Positions 24,253-33,157 are shown, numbered from the stretch's first letter. The stretch is DNA of 64,000 nucleotides from Lacrimispora sphenoides JCM 1415 (GCF_900105615.1 NZ_LT630003.1:1116001-1180000), one strand, 5' to 3'. Numbers and translations are program-made. Notes: a model not told the origin generated them from the sequence alone.

Positions 24253-25129
24253 GTTGTTTCACCTTCTTTTCCCTGCCGTTGCTGAGCACCAGAATTGCCA
24301 GGAACAGCACTGATGTGATCAGTTTTAAATCCGATGCTTCCATTCCAAGATAAATGGCAAAGGACACGCAGGCTTTGTAAATGATAGAACCGATAATGAC
24401 TGCAGTGGTGGATTTTACAAACCCAACCCGTTTAAACAGCTTTGTTCCAATGATTACATTGGCAAGGCCGATCACAATGGTACCCGTTCCCATACTGATT
24501 TCAAAAAAACCTTTTTGCTGGCAGTATACGGAACCGGCCAGTGCAGCCAGGCCGTTTGCGATGGCAAGGCCGATGATCTTTACCATGCCTTTGTCCTTGG
24601 CAAGAGAGGTAACAAGAGTTTCATTGTCACCCACAGCCCTTAACAAATAGCCGGAGCGGGTCTTTAGATAATGATCAAGCAAAAGCTTAACGATCACCAC
24701 AATGACCGCTAATATAATCACAACGCTGATATCTGCAAGCTTCCCGGGAAACAGGCGGCTTACAAAACTGTTTTCAAAGATGGAATCATTATTGAAAAAT
24801 GGGACATTGGACTTTCCGGCTACCCTTAGGTTCACAGAATAGAGGGCAGTCATGACAATGATACCTGACAGAAGATCCCGTACCTTTAATTTTACATGAA
24901 TGAAGCCTGTGATGCATCCGGCCAGGGCACCGACGGCAAAGGCAATAAATAGCGTTGCCACCGGGTTTATTCCGGCCAGGATCATGGTAACGGTAATTGC
25001 ACCTCCCAAAGGGAAGGTTCCATCGACGGAAAGATCCGGAAAATCCAGAATCTTATAAGTGATGTAAACGCCCAGCGCCATAATGGCATAGACCAGGCCT
25101 TCTTCCAAAACGCCAAGTATGATTGACAT
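24245..25129 (-). CDS. trpY: ABC transporter permease, TrpXYZ-type
   Basis: A 294-residue membrane protein with about eight hydrophobic helices, of the BPD_transp_2 (branched-chain amino acid / ribose-like) permease family; FPDLSVDGTFPLGGA near the N terminus is typical of this subgroup. GGAGGAAG precedes the ATG by eight bases. It lies between the binding-protein and ATPase genes and is expected to form a homodimeric channel. Confidence 0.87.
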   Translation of the reverse strand: MSIILGVLEEGLVYAIMALGVYITYKILDFPDLSVDGTFPLGGAITVTMILAGINPVATLFIAFAVGALAGCITGFIHVKLKVRDLLSGIIVMTALYSVNLRVAGKSNVPFFNNDSIFENSFVSRLFPGKLADISVVIILAVIVVIVKLLLDHYLKTRSGYLLRAVGDNETLVTSLAKDKGMVKIIGLAIANGLAALAGSVYCQQKGFFEISMGTGTIVIGLANVIIGTKLFKRVGFVKSTTAVIIGSIIYKACVSFAIYLGMEASDLKLITSVLFLAILVLSNGREKKVKQHA

Positions 25130-25208
25130 GGTTTAACTTCCTCCAATTATATTCCTTGTATTTAACTTAATCAGGTAGGATCGCGGATTGCGACTACCCG
25201 ATTTGCTG

Positions 25209-26276
25209 CTAGTGGGCAATCTCTGTAAAAATTTCAGCAGCGGAACCGGTAAGCTCTGACGGAAGGGTAATTCCCAGGTTTTCGGCAACCTTTGAATTTC
25301 CGTAGAATGCGGCTTCTTTGATCACTTCAAAGTTTATTTCGCTTGCTTTTGCTTCGCCCTTCAATACCTTTGCGGCCATTTTACCGGTCTGCTTGCCTAA
25401 GTCCATATAATCAAGACCAATGGAAGCCAGACAGCCGATTTTTACCTGTTCTACTTCACTGCCGAATACGGGTATGTTCTTCTTTCCGGCCTTATCCAGG
25501 ATCAGCGGAAGAGAGCTTACTACGGTGTTATCCGTTAAGTTGTTTAAGCAGTCAACCTTTTCCAGAATGCTGTCAGTTGCCAATGGGATATCAGCAGTTG
25601 CGGACACCGGGCCTTCTACGATTTCAAAGCCATAGGAAGCGGCTGCGGCTTTATATTCCTTGATTGCTGTTTCTGAGTTCACTTCACTGGTGCTGTAAAG
25701 GATGCCGATGGTTTTTGCATCGGGAAGAATCTTGCGGATCATTTCCAGCTGTTTTTCCACTGGAAGCTTATCACTGGTTCCGGTGATTTCCCCAACCGGA
25801 GTTCCATCCCCATTAGCCAGAGCCGCGGCAACCGGATCTGTAACTGCCGTGAAAATGACGGGAACGCCGGCCTTTTTTGCTCCGCTATAGGCAGCCTGAG
25901 CCATTGGGGTAGCGATGCCGCAGATCAAATCCACTTTTTTGGAAAGGAAGTTATTAACGATCTGGCTTGCGGTTCCACCGTCAGCCTGAGCATTTTCATA
26001 CATGACGGTTAAGTTTTTTCCTTCCTCGATTCCTTCTTCTGCAAGGCCCTGTATAAAGCCTTCCCGGCAGTTATCAAGGGAACCGTGCTCTGCAAACTGT
26101 CCGACACCGATGGTATAGGATGTGCCGTCTGCAGCATTTCCAGCCTCAGTACCAGAAGATGCCTGGGTTGTAGAATTATTGTCAGCAGGTTTTTCCGGAG
26201 CTGCCTTGGAAGAACAGCCGGAGAGTGCGGCAGCTGCCACAGCAGCCAGTAACAGGGTTTTGATCGATTTTTTCAT
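25209..26276 (-). CDS. trpX: ABC transporter substrate-binding lipoprotein, TrpX-type (DUF534 family)
   Basis: A 355-residue lipoprotein with a signal peptide ending in LSGCSS, a Ser/Thr/Asn-rich linker, and a periplasmic-binding fold (YTIGVGQFAEHGSLDN, CGIATPMAQAAYSGAKK, VIFTAVTDPVAAAL) typical of the ABC_sub_bind (DUF534) family. AAGGAGGAAA precedes the ATG. The T-box leader with a UGG specifier directly upstream indicates that uncharged tRNA-Trp induces this importer, so tryptophan or a precursor such as an indole compound is the likely substrate. Confidence 0.88.
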   Translation of the reverse strand: MKKSIKTLLLAAVAAAALSGCSSKAAPEKPADNNSTTQASSGTEAGNAADGTSYTIGVGQFAEHGSLDNCREGFIQGLAEEGIEEGKNLTVMYENAQADGGTASQIVNNFLSKKVDLICGIATPMAQAAYSGAKKAGVPVIFTAVTDPVAAALANGDGTPVGEITGTSDKLPVEKQLEMIRKILPDAKTIGILYSTSEVNSETAIKEYKAAAASYGFEIVEGPVSATADIPLATDSILEKVDCLNNLTDNTVVSSLPLILDKAGKKNIPVFGSEVEQVKIGCLASIGLDYMDLGKQTGKMAAKVLKGEAKASEINFEVIKEAAFYGNSKVAENLGITLPSELTGSAAEIFTEIAH

Positions 26277-26337
26277 AATATTTCCTCCTTAAGATGGTTT
26301 CCGTTGGCAAGAAGAGGGAACGGATATCCTGAAAATA

Positions 26338-26374
26338 AAAAAAGTCCCAAGTACGCTAAAAAACGTACTTGAGA
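26338..26374 (-). terminator. T-box-controlled terminator of the trpXYZ leader
   Basis: On the minus strand GTCTCAAGTACG (26374-26363) pairs with CGTACTTGGGAC (26355-26344) with one A-C mismatch, followed by a run of T. The competing antiterminator would use the T-box sequence at 26400-26388. Confidence 0.9.
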
Positions 26375-26624
26375 CGAATCATACAATCCGCGGTGCCACT
26401 CAAATTGACTTTATAAAAGCCCACTTTTCATATACTAACATATATGCCACGAGAAATAACGGTTGTGGTCTCCGTCAGCCCCTACTGGAACAATGGTTCG
26501 GGGCCGCCCTCAAAAGTCCATTCAGCTATCAGCTTTATACCGCACTCGCACCAACGGCGGCTCTCTGAAATATTGCCTGGAAAGCTTACTCTTCTTTTTC
26601 AACGGTTTATTTTTATTTCATTTA
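26338..26624 (-). ncRNA. Tryptophan T-box riboswitch leader of trpXYZ
   Basis: Read on the minus strand, the leader has a long stem I region with the conserved AGAGAG element, a specifier loop GAA-TGG-A with codon UGG (26520-26518) for tryptophan, and the T-box AGTGGCACCGCGG (26400-26388). A terminator hairpin follows. Uncharged tRNA-Trp would pair with the specifier and T-box and allow transcription of the importer genes. The specifier was identified by position in the loop and by the GAA before and A after it. Confidence 0.92.
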
Positions 26625-26630
26625 AACAGT

Positions 26631-26659
26631 ATATTAATACGTCTGTATGGATTTGTCAA
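26631..26659 (-). promoter_or_regulatory. Promoter of the T-box-trpXYZ operon
   Basis: On the minus strand TTGACA (26659-26654), 17 bp, TAATAT (26636-26631); transcription would start near 26624. Confidence 0.8.
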
Positions 26660-26695
26660 CTGCTAATTAGAAAAAGTCAGAAATTGCCTGTCTGC

Positions 26696-27430
26696 CTACC
26701 TGCCTATCAGTTCATATGTTACATATGGATGAGAAAGGTGATAACCGAGTTTTTCCGCTAAAGCTACAGAACGTAAATCATGAGCATCCCAACTTGGATA
26801 AACATTTCGTTCCAGGCTTTCAAGAATCAATTTGGCGCCGCATACTGTCGCTAGTCCCTTGCCTCTATAATCGGGTTTTGTATCTATCTCTATTTCAATA
26901 CCATTATTATAAACAGCATAAGGGGAAGCACCTGCCACCAATTCACCATTGTGTAATATTGACACCCCGAATGCACGCCGCTGATAGTCAGCATAATCTT
27001 TAAACTGAGAACATAAATCCACGGACCATGCTTCCTGTCCAGCTAATTCATATACTTCCCTGTCTATCATCCGAAGTTCATAACAATCATCGAGACCATT
27101 AATGAAAGAAGCCAGTCTAGCTTTATCAAAAACATCTGGTTCCTTTTTAATAGCATAGCGAAATATTTTGTTTACCCGCCCATCAAAAAAAATCTCGATC
27201 AGTGCTTCCCAAGCCTTATCTTTCGGTATGAGCAGCTTTTCTCCTTCTAAATCATGAAAAAGGGCGGTATTTGGCTGGCCTGCGAAAAAGCAGAAGTCAC
27301 CGATTTCAATCATTGCAGACGCGGGATTTTTTTCATTATCTAAGATAATATTTCCCATATGGCCTTGCAAACATGACCATATTAGAGCTTCTTCCCAATC
27401 ATTAAACATGGCTGTAACATTGCTGTGCAT
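26696..27430 (-). CDS. GNAT family N-acetyltransferase
   Basis: A 244-residue protein of the GNAT_acetyltr_2 type. The C-terminal half has the acetyl-CoA-binding pattern with IEIDTKPDYRGKGLATVCGA (motif A, R-G-K-G-L/x-A) followed by WDAHDLRSVALAEKLGY, as in GNAT proteins with an Asn/Asp-x-x-S-x-x-L-A-x-K-L-G-Y motif. The N-terminal half is a divergent domain specific to the group. The ATG at 27430 has AAGG eight bases upstream; a GTG three codons earlier overlaps that site. It is a single-gene unit between the T-box promoter and a long gap. The acceptor substrate is unknown. Confidence 0.85.
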   Translation of the reverse strand: MHSNVTAMFNDWEEALIWSCLQGHMGNIILDNEKNPASAMIEIGDFCFFAGQPNTALFHDLEGEKLLIPKDKAWEALIEIFFDGRVNKIFRYAIKKEPDVFDKARLASFINGLDDCYELRMIDREVYELAGQEAWSVDLCSQFKDYADYQRRAFGVSILHNGELVAGASPYAVYNNGIEIEIDTKPDYRGKGLATVCGAKLILESLERNVYPSWDAHDLRSVALAEKLGYHLSHPYVTYELIGR

Positions 27431-27877
27431 TTTTATCACCTTACTTTCTGATGAAAGCTAATATAAACTATCTTTATATCAACTTTTATTGTTATCGAAA
27501 GATTATACTATATTAATTGCTATCCATCCATACATTTCTTTTCTTTTGATTGCTGCGGAAATTCTACTTTTCTTAAGTGGGAACGGAGAGAGCGTAAATT
27601 ATAACAAGAAAATGAACAAATCGTCCCTTTTTACCTCCTTGTGTGTTATATAAATCGAAAAAATAACAAGAAGAATTTTTATGAAAGTATAGAAAATTGC
27701 AATATTCGTTATGGCAGGAAATTTGTCAGCAGGAATATATGCAATTCCTGCAGCAGAAATAGTGGAGAGATGGCATAAAAGTAAAAATAATTCCAGCAAA
27801 AAAGTGAAGAAAAATAATATGCTTATGAGTGCAAATGTGTTAAACTATAAACACTATTTATTATCGGAGGTTTGTCC
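27431..27877. other. Intergenic region, no gene recognised
   Basis: This 447-bp AT-rich stretch separates the divergent GNAT and hydrolase genes. Short open frames in it lack ribosome sites and family signals. A weak extended -10 promoter (TG-T-TAAACT at 27838-27846) may serve the hydrolase gene. Nothing else was seen. Confidence 0.6.
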
Positions 27878-28390
27878 ATGAAAAAGCTGTTAATCGTAGT
27901 AGATATGCAAAAGGATTTTATCGACGGCTCCCTGGGAACGCCCGAGGCGGTTTCTATCGTTCCTAAGGTAAAAAGAAAAATAGAGGAATATCAGGCAGCA
28001 GGTGATGAAGTAATCTTCACCCTGGATACCCACGAGGAGAATTATCTTAATTCTCAGGAGGGGAAAAAGCTTCCGGTCGTTCATTGTGTCAGGGGAACAG
28101 CCGGATGGGAGCTTGATAATTCCTTAAAGGAATTTCAGGGAATACGTTTTGAAAAAAACACGTTTGGAAGCTCAGTGCTTGGTGAATATGTGACAGAAAG
28201 AAAATATGAATCCATTGAACTGATTGGTTTATGTACGGACATCTGTGTAATTTCCAATGCCCTGCTGGTCAAAGCTTTTCTTCCTGAGACTCCGGTGCTG
28301 GTGGACTCCTCCTGCTGTGCGGGTGTGACTGTAAAAAGCCATGAAAATTCGTTAGAGGCTATGAAGATGTGCCAAATCGAAGTTTTATAG
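27878..28390 (+). CDS. Nicotinamidase/isochorismatase-like cysteine hydrolase
   Basis: A 170-residue member of the cysteine hydrolase family. VDMQKDFIDGSLG carries the catalytic Asp, TLDTHEENYL the metal-binding region, HCVRGTAGWEL the expected HC-x-x-G-T-x-G motif, and GLCTDICVISNALLVKA the nucleophilic Cys. The motif set fits PncA-type nicotinamidases, which hydrolyse nicotinamide to nicotinate in NAD salvage, more than isochorismatases. CGGAGG lies seven bases before the ATG at 27878. It is monocistronic and ends in a hairpin shared with aroA. Confidence 0.82.
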   Translation: MKKLLIVVDMQKDFIDGSLGTPEAVSIVPKVKRKIEEYQAAGDEVIFTLDTHEENYLNSQEGKKLPVVHCVRGTAGWELDNSLKEFQGIRFEKNTFGSSVLGEYVTERKYESIELIGLCTDICVISNALLVKAFLPETPVLVDSSCCAGVTVKSHENSLEAMKMCQIEVL

Positions 28391-28397
28391 AATCAAT

Positions 28398-28436
28398 AAA
28401 AATACCGGGTTGAACTTAAGTTCTCCCGGCATTTTT
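28398..28436. terminator. Bidirectional terminator between the hydrolase and aroA
   Basis: AAAAATACCGGG (28398-28409) pairs with CCCGGCATTTTT (28425-28436) with one mismatch; the loop contains the palindrome GAACTTAAGTTC. A and T runs flank both sides. Confidence 0.85.
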
Positions 28437-28468
28437 GTAATCAGACATAAATGCATGACTGATCTATT

Positions 28469-29746
28469 TTATTTCATCAATCTCTCCAGGTCCTGATAAA
28501 AGCCAGGATAAGAGATATTCACGCATTCTGCGCCTAAGATTTCTGTTTCTCCTTCTGCACAAAGCCCTGCAACTGCAAAGGTCATGGCGATCCGGTGATC
28601 CAGCTTACTGTCTATGACAGCACCGCGAAGTGGCTTTCCGCCTCTGATGATCATGCCATCCTCTGTTTCCTCTACATCGGCTCCCATGGCAGATAAATTC
28701 CTCACCATAACCTCAATACGGTTGGATTCCTTTACCTTTAATTCCGCCGCATCCCTAATAATGGTTTCGCCCTCTGCTAAGCAGGCCATGGCGGCGATCA
28801 TGGGAAGCTCATCGATGAGGGTAGGGATAATAGCTCCGCCGATAGTAATGCCGTGCAGAGAGCCTGATTTTACCAGAATATCCGCAGTAGGTTCCCCGGA
28901 ATCCGTATTTACTTCCAAAAGAGTGATATCAGCTCCCATATTCCGGCAAACGTGAATGATCCCGTCCCGGGTAGGGTTAATTCCCACATGCTTAATCAGT
29001 ATTTCTGATCCCGGAATCATCAGGCCTGCCGCAATAAAGTAAGCAGCAGAAGAGATATCCCCCGGGACAACGATCTTATTCCCGTAAAGTTCTTCGGCGG
29101 GAGCGATGCAGGCGGTGGTTCCTTCTGTCTTAACATTGGCCCCAAAATAGTTCAGCATGATTTCCGAATGGTTTCTGGATACATAAGGTTCCGTCACCTT
29201 TGTTTCGCCCTCTGCATACAGTCCGGCCAATAGGATGCAGGATTTTATCTGGGCGGAAGCTACCGGGCTTGTATAATGGATGCCGTGAAGCTTTTTACCG
29301 CTTATGGAAAGAGGAGCACAGCCATTTTCCTTTACGCTCTTTATATCAGCCCCCATTAAGGATAACGGCTCCATAATGCGTTTCATAGGTCGTTTTTGAA
29401 TGGATTCGTCACCGGTTAAGGTTACATTAAAATCCTGGGCAGCCAGAAGACCGGAGATCAGGCGTGTGGTGGTTCCGCTGTTTCCACAGTCTAAGATTGT
29501 TTCCGGTTTTTTTAAGCCCCGGAGTCCATTGCCATGGACAATGACAGTGTCATGGTTGTTTTCAATCTGAATTCCCATTTTCTTAAAGCAGGAGATGGTG
29601 GAAAGGCAGTCGGCCCCCTGGAGAAAGTGGCTGATTTCCGTGGTTCCTTTTGCAATAGAACCAAACATCACGCTGCGGTGAGAGATGGACTTGTCACCTG
29701 GTATGGTTATTTCGCCCTTTAAAGGGGAGGCTTTTGTGAATTTCAT
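28469..29746 (-). CDS. aroA: 3-phosphoshikimate 1-carboxyvinyltransferase (EPSP synthase)
   Basis: A 425-residue EPSP synthase, which joins PEP to shikimate 3-phosphate in aromatic amino-acid synthesis. The family motifs are PGDKSISHRSVMFGSIA (substrate-binding Lys and Arg near the N terminus), DCGNSGTTTRLISG, QKRPMKR and the C-terminal DHRIAMTFAVAGL. The ATG at 29746 has GAGAGGA five bases upstream and yields the standard start; an upstream in-frame start inside tyrA is rejected. It is the third gene of the aroF-tyrA-aroA operon, 14 bases after tyrA. Confidence 0.96.
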   Translation of the reverse strand: MKFTKASPLKGEITIPGDKSISHRSVMFGSIAKGTTEISHFLQGADCLSTISCFKKMGIQIENNHDTVIVHGNGLRGLKKPETILDCGNSGTTTRLISGLLAAQDFNVTLTGDESIQKRPMKRIMEPLSLMGADIKSVKENGCAPLSISGKKLHGIHYTSPVASAQIKSCILLAGLYAEGETKVTEPYVSRNHSEIMLNYFGANVKTEGTTACIAPAEELYGNKIVVPGDISSAAYFIAAGLMIPGSEILIKHVGINPTRDGIIHVCRNMGADITLLEVNTDSGEPTADILVKSGSLHGITIGGAIIPTLIDELPMIAAMACLAEGETIIRDAAELKVKESNRIEVMVRNLSAMGADVEETEDGMIIRGGKPLRGAVIDSKLDHRIAMTFAVAGLCAEGETEILGAECVNISYPGFYQDLERLMK

Positions 29747-29760
29747 AGGAATCCTCTCTT

Positions 29761-30858
29761 TTAATTTGAAATTAAATCGTAGTGGTACCGTTCCAGCTGT
29801 TTCCATGCGTTGTCCATGGTTTCTTTGTCATAAAACGCAATCCTTAAAGTTCCCTCTCCGTGCTCCCGGTTGTGGTTGATGCCGATGTTCTTAATGCTGA
29901 TGCCTTTAGCGGCCAGGATGACGGATAAGGTGGAGATAGCGCCTACTTCGTCAGCCATATCCACCGTGAAGGAATAATCCGGTGCTATGAGGCCCGGTAT
30001 CTTTTCTGAAAAGGAGTTGCGGTAATCCCTGGAAGTTTCAAATAGCTGGTAAATCGATTGTTTGTCATTTGCCTTAAGCTCACCCAGTACTTGACTTAAA
30101 GAGGCAATATAGCGTTCCAGAATCACAGAAAGATTCTGGTTGTTTGTCATACAGATCTGTTCCCACATTTCCGGAGAGGAAGAAGCGATTCTTGTAATGT
30201 CCTTAAAACCTCCGGCAGCAAGCCGTTTCATAAGCCCTTCTTCATTATCGGAAGCCCTTACAAGGTTTACCAGACTGGAGGCTATGATATGAGGCAGATG
30301 GCTGATTGCTGCGGTGATAAAGTCATGCTCTTCATAATTGAGGACGAGGGGAATGGAGCCGATCATGTTTGCGATCCGCACCAGACGGCTAACCTGTTCC
30401 TCTGCAGAAGCCTGGGTAGGGGTAATGATATAATAAGCATTCTCAAGCAAATGATCGGTGGAGTTCTCATATCCGGTCTTTTCCGAACCGGCCATAGGGT
30501 GGCCTCCCACAAACATGCTTTCCATGCCGAGACGGCTTACTTCCTCATGAATATCCGTCTTGGTGCTTCCTACGTCGGTAATGATGGCTCCAGGCTTTAA
30601 GAAAGGCTGGATTTCTGACAAATACTTTGCGTTGTACTCCACAGGAGTACAGAGGAAGATAAGATCGCATTCCCGGAGTTCTTCTCCGATTCCGTCTAAG
30701 ATGACATCAACGATCCCGTCTTCCTTTGCCTGCAAAAGCCTGGAACGGGTGCGCATGTAGGCCATGATTTTTGTATCTGGTTCTTCACGCTTGATCCCTC
30801 TGGCGATAGAACCGCCGATGAGACCAAGCCCGATAAAGGCAATGGTGGCATCGCTCAT
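29761..30858 (-). CDS. tyrA: Prephenate dehydrogenase with C-terminal ACT domain
   Basis: A 365-residue enzyme of tyrosine synthesis that oxidatively decarboxylates prephenate to 4-hydroxyphenylpyruvate. The N-terminal dinucleotide-binding motif is GLGLIGGSIA, followed by FLCTPVEYN, TDVGSTK, FVGGHPMAGSEKTGYE and the helical SHLPHIIASSLVN. The last 70 residues or so form an ACT domain (DMADEVGAISTLSVILAAKG), which suggests feedback control by tyrosine or another amino acid. The start overlaps the aroF stop (ATGA), so translation is coupled. Confidence 0.95.
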   Translation of the reverse strand: MSDATIAFIGLGLIGGSIARGIKREEPDTKIMAYMRTRSRLLQAKEDGIVDVILDGIGEELRECDLIFLCTPVEYNAKYLSEIQPFLKPGAIITDVGSTKTDIHEEVSRLGMESMFVGGHPMAGSEKTGYENSTDHLLENAYYIITPTQASAEEQVSRLVRIANMIGSIPLVLNYEEHDFITAAISHLPHIIASSLVNLVRASDNEEGLMKRLAAGGFKDITRIASSSPEMWEQICMTNNQNLSVILERYIASLSQVLGELKANDKQSIYQLFETSRDYRNSFSEKIPGLIAPDYSFTVDMADEVGAISTLSVILAAKGISIKNIGINHNREHGEGTLRIAFYDKETMDNAWKQLERYHYDLISN

Positions 30859-31871
30859 TCACATGTCCTCCCCGCAAGCTTGGCGTAAGGTTTTAATTCA
30901 TCGATCAAATTGTCAAATTGTTCAAAGGTCAGGGACTGGGGGCCGTCGGACAGGGCGCAGGATGGGCATGGATGAACTTCCACGATGATCCCGTCAGCAC
31001 CTACTGCTATGGCAGCCTTGGAAATCGGCTCAATATAAGCCCGTACTCCGGTTGCGTGGCTTGGATCAATGATGATAGGCAGGTGGCTCTTAGCGCGGAT
31101 AACCGGTACGGCACTGATATCCAGGGTGTTTCTGGTAGCAGTCTCGAAGGTACGGATCCCCCGTTCGCAAAGCACGATGTTTGTATTACCTTCAGAAGCA
31201 ATATATTCTGCGGCATTCAGCCATTCATCAATGGTAGCGGACAGGCCTCTCTTTAACAGAACCGGGATGCCAGCCTTTCCTGCTTCTTTTAAAAGCTCGA
31301 AATTCTGCATATTCCTTGCACCGATCTGGATCATGTCCACATATTTTATGGATGTTTCAAGAGCCCTCAGGCTTGTGACTTCGCAGACTATGTTAAGCCC
31401 GGTGGCTTCCCTGGCTTCTTTCATGTATTTCAGCCCTTCCTCCTCAAGACCCTGAAATGCGTATGGAGAGGTTCTTGGCTTATAAGCTCCGCCGCGCAGG
31501 AACTGGGCACCTGCTTTTTTTACTGCAAAAGCTGTTTCAAGTACCATATCGTGATTTTCTATGGCACATGGACCTGCCATTATGGTGAGATGGCCTGGTC
31601 CGATTTTTGCGTTTCCAATGGTTATAACGGAATCTTCCGGATGAAATTTTTTATTTACCAGCTTGTAGGTTTCGGTTACGGCAACGATCTTGTCAACACC
31701 TTCTAACATCTCGATGTTTGCGCCCTGGAGTTTTGTCTTATCGCCTACAACGCCTACGATTGTCACTTCCGTCCCTTTTGATAAATGAGCCTGAAGTCCG
31801 TTTGATTCGATTAAGTCTTTTATTTTACCAACAGCTTCCTCAGAAGCGTTAGGCTTCATAATAATGATCAT
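30855..31871 (-). CDS. aroF: DAHP synthase (3-deoxy-7-phosphoheptulonate synthase), type I-beta
   Basis: A 338-residue class I-beta DAHP synthase, the first step of the shikimate pathway (PEP plus erythrose 4-phosphate). An N-terminal ferredoxin-like/ACT-like regulatory domain (IIIMKPNASEEAVGKIKDLI) precedes the barrel with GPCAIENHDMVLE, LRGGAYKPRTSPYAFQGL, IGARNMQNFELL, LKRGLSATIDEWL, CERGIRTFE and DPSHATG. The ATG at 31871 has AGAGAGGA 10 bases upstream; the longer frame to 31919 overlaps the promoter and is rejected. It is the first gene of the aroF-tyrA-aroA operon. Confidence 0.95.
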   Translation of the reverse strand: MIIIMKPNASEEAVGKIKDLIESNGLQAHLSKGTEVTIVGVVGDKTKLQGANIEMLEGVDKIVAVTETYKLVNKKFHPEDSVITIGNAKIGPGHLTIMAGPCAIENHDMVLETAFAVKKAGAQFLRGGAYKPRTSPYAFQGLEEEGLKYMKEAREATGLNIVCEVTSLRALETSIKYVDMIQIGARNMQNFELLKEAGKAGIPVLLKRGLSATIDEWLNAAEYIASEGNTNIVLCERGIRTFETATRNTLDISAVPVIRAKSHLPIIIDPSHATGVRAYIEPISKAAIAVGADGIIVEVHPCPSCALSDGPQSLTFEQFDNLIDELKPYAKLAGRTCE

Positions 31872-31907
31872 GTTTTTTATGTCCTCTCTTTTGCAAATAT
31901 ATTCCCC

Positions 31908-31936
31908 ATTGTAATCCATTGCAGGAAAGTTGTCAA
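31908..31936 (-). promoter_or_regulatory. Promoter of aroF-tyrA-aroA
   Basis: On the minus strand a near-consensus promoter: TTGACA (31936-31931), 17 bp, TACAAT (31913-31908). Confidence 0.8.
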
Positions 31937-31940
31937 CGCT

Positions 31941-31973
31941 TTTACGCGTTAAACTTCGACGCTTTAACGTAAA
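31941..31973. promoter_or_regulatory. Inverted repeat upstream of the aro promoter
   Basis: GTTAAA (31948-31953) and TTTAAC (31963-31968) flank nine bases; the arms extend imperfectly outward as TTTACG...CGTAAA. It ends within five bases of the aro -35 box, a position suited to a regulator. The remaining bases up to about 32200 show no gene. Confidence 0.45.
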
Positions 31974-32219
31974 TTATTATCAGGAAAGAGTTTTCAGGCA
32001 TATTCAGCAAGCAAAATAGTGGAATATTTGAAATCATTATGTATACAAGAATATACGATATCAACACCTGACCGTTAGCTTTCGTATCTAAGTATAGTTT
32101 TCCTAAGCTATATAAGACCTTTTCAAATTTTTCTATCATATAGAGAAGTGGAATTTAACTTATCAATTTTCTGAATTTTTTGAAGTTATAAAAAAGGTGA
32201 TGATAAATTTGTGTTATGG

Positions 32220-32250
32220 TGATATAATAACGTCATAAGGTTATAATGTT
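32220..32250 (+). promoter_or_regulatory. gntR promoter and overlapping GntR operator, site 1
   Basis: An extended -10 box (TG-A-TATAAT, 32220-32228) is overlapped at its last base by a 23-bp element, 32228-32250. That element matches the one at 33186-33208 in 20 of 23 positions. The core is ATAAGGTTAT. Autorepression by the GntR protein encoded downstream is likely. Confidence 0.65.
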
Positions 32251-32292
32251 TTAGGTGTAGTATGAGAAAGGTACAGGAGGTCAAGTGGCAAC

Positions 32293-33033
32293 ATGGATTC
32301 GGTGATAGATAAAAAAATAAAGGTACCTCTGCATTATCAGATATATCTGGATCTGCTCAAAAAAATTCAGAGTGGCGTTCTGAAAACAGGCGACAAAATT
32401 CCCTCGGAACCGGAGCTTGAGCGTATATATGGGGTTAGCAGAGTTACTGTTAGGGGAGCGGTCGAAATGCTGGCCCAGGAAGGGCTGGTTGAAAAAAACA
32501 GGGGAAAAAAGGGAACGATTGTCTGCAAGTCAAAGCATGCCTACGATATGAAGAAGCTGACCAGCTTTACGGATGATGTAAAGTTGTATGGGGAAAATGC
32601 CAGTTCAGAGCTCCTGGATTTTAAGGAGATGGTACCGGATCAGAAGGTGGCGCAGTCATTGGAGCTTAAGGCCGGAGAGACGGTGTATTATGTTGAGAGA
32701 AAACGGTACCGTGAGGGAGTGGTGGTGGGTCTTCACAAATCATATATCAAAAGACTTCCGAGCCTGGAGCTTAAGGCCGGGCAGTTTGGCCCGGATGTTT
32801 CCCTCTACGCAATTCTTAAGTCAGGCGGTATCATTCCTACCACGGCCACGGAACTGCTCGAGGTAAAGGTTCCATCTTCGCGGATTTTGGAGGTACTGGG
32901 ACTTGTGGCCCGGACGGCTGTCTTTTATAAGGAACGTGTAACTTATTCGGGTGACAGGATACCTTTTGAGTATGTAGAGATGTTTTATAATCCTGAATAT
33001 TATAAATATAAGGTAGAACTGCAGCTGGATTGA
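32293..33033 (+). CDS. GntR family regulator with UTRA domain
   Basis: A 246-residue HutC-subfamily GntR regulator. The N-terminal winged helix has KVPLHYQIYLDLLKKIQSG, IPSEPELERIYGVSRVTVRG and LVEKNRGKKGT; the C-terminal UTRA domain (about residues 95-240) has YYVERKRYREG and PFEYVEMFYNPEYYKY. Such regulators usually bind a sugar phosphate. The gene stands alone, with its own terminator, just upstream of the PTS operon, and the same 23-bp element occurs over both promoters. The ATG has AGGAGG 12 bases upstream. Confidence 0.92.
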   Translation: MDSVIDKKIKVPLHYQIYLDLLKKIQSGVLKTGDKIPSEPELERIYGVSRVTVRGAVEMLAQEGLVEKNRGKKGTIVCKSKHAYDMKKLTSFTDDVKLYGENASSELLDFKEMVPDQKVAQSLELKAGETVYYVERKRYREGVVVGLHKSYIKRLPSLELKAGQFGPDVSLYAILKSGGIIPTTATELLEVKVPSSRILEVLGLVARTAVFYKERVTYSGDRIPFEYVEMFYNPEYYKYKVELQLD

Positions 33034-33074
33034 CAATGGTTGAGACTGGCTGGCCTGGGCTTTATCGGTTTTGT

Positions 33075-33138
33075 AAGAAGATTTCGTCATTATTTTGATC
33101 TGTTTTGGTCAATTTTCTGGTCGAGATCTTCTTTTTTT
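33075..33138 (+). terminator. Terminator of gntR
   Basis: AAGAAGATTTCG (33075-33086) pairs with CGAGATCTTCTT (33122-33133) with one G-T wobble. A second small hairpin lies in the loop and seven T follow. Confidence 0.75.
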
Positions 33139-33157
33139 ATTTATTTTGGAAAAACTA

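Noticed and set aside
27599..27799. Hydrophobic 66-codon minus-strand frame as a small membrane protein
   Set aside because: It lacks a ribosome site and the hydrophobicity is what AT-rich sequence gives by chance.
31942..32139. Minus-strand 65-codon frame upstream of aroF
   Set aside because: It covers the putative aro regulatory repeat, has no ribosome site and no recognisable domain.
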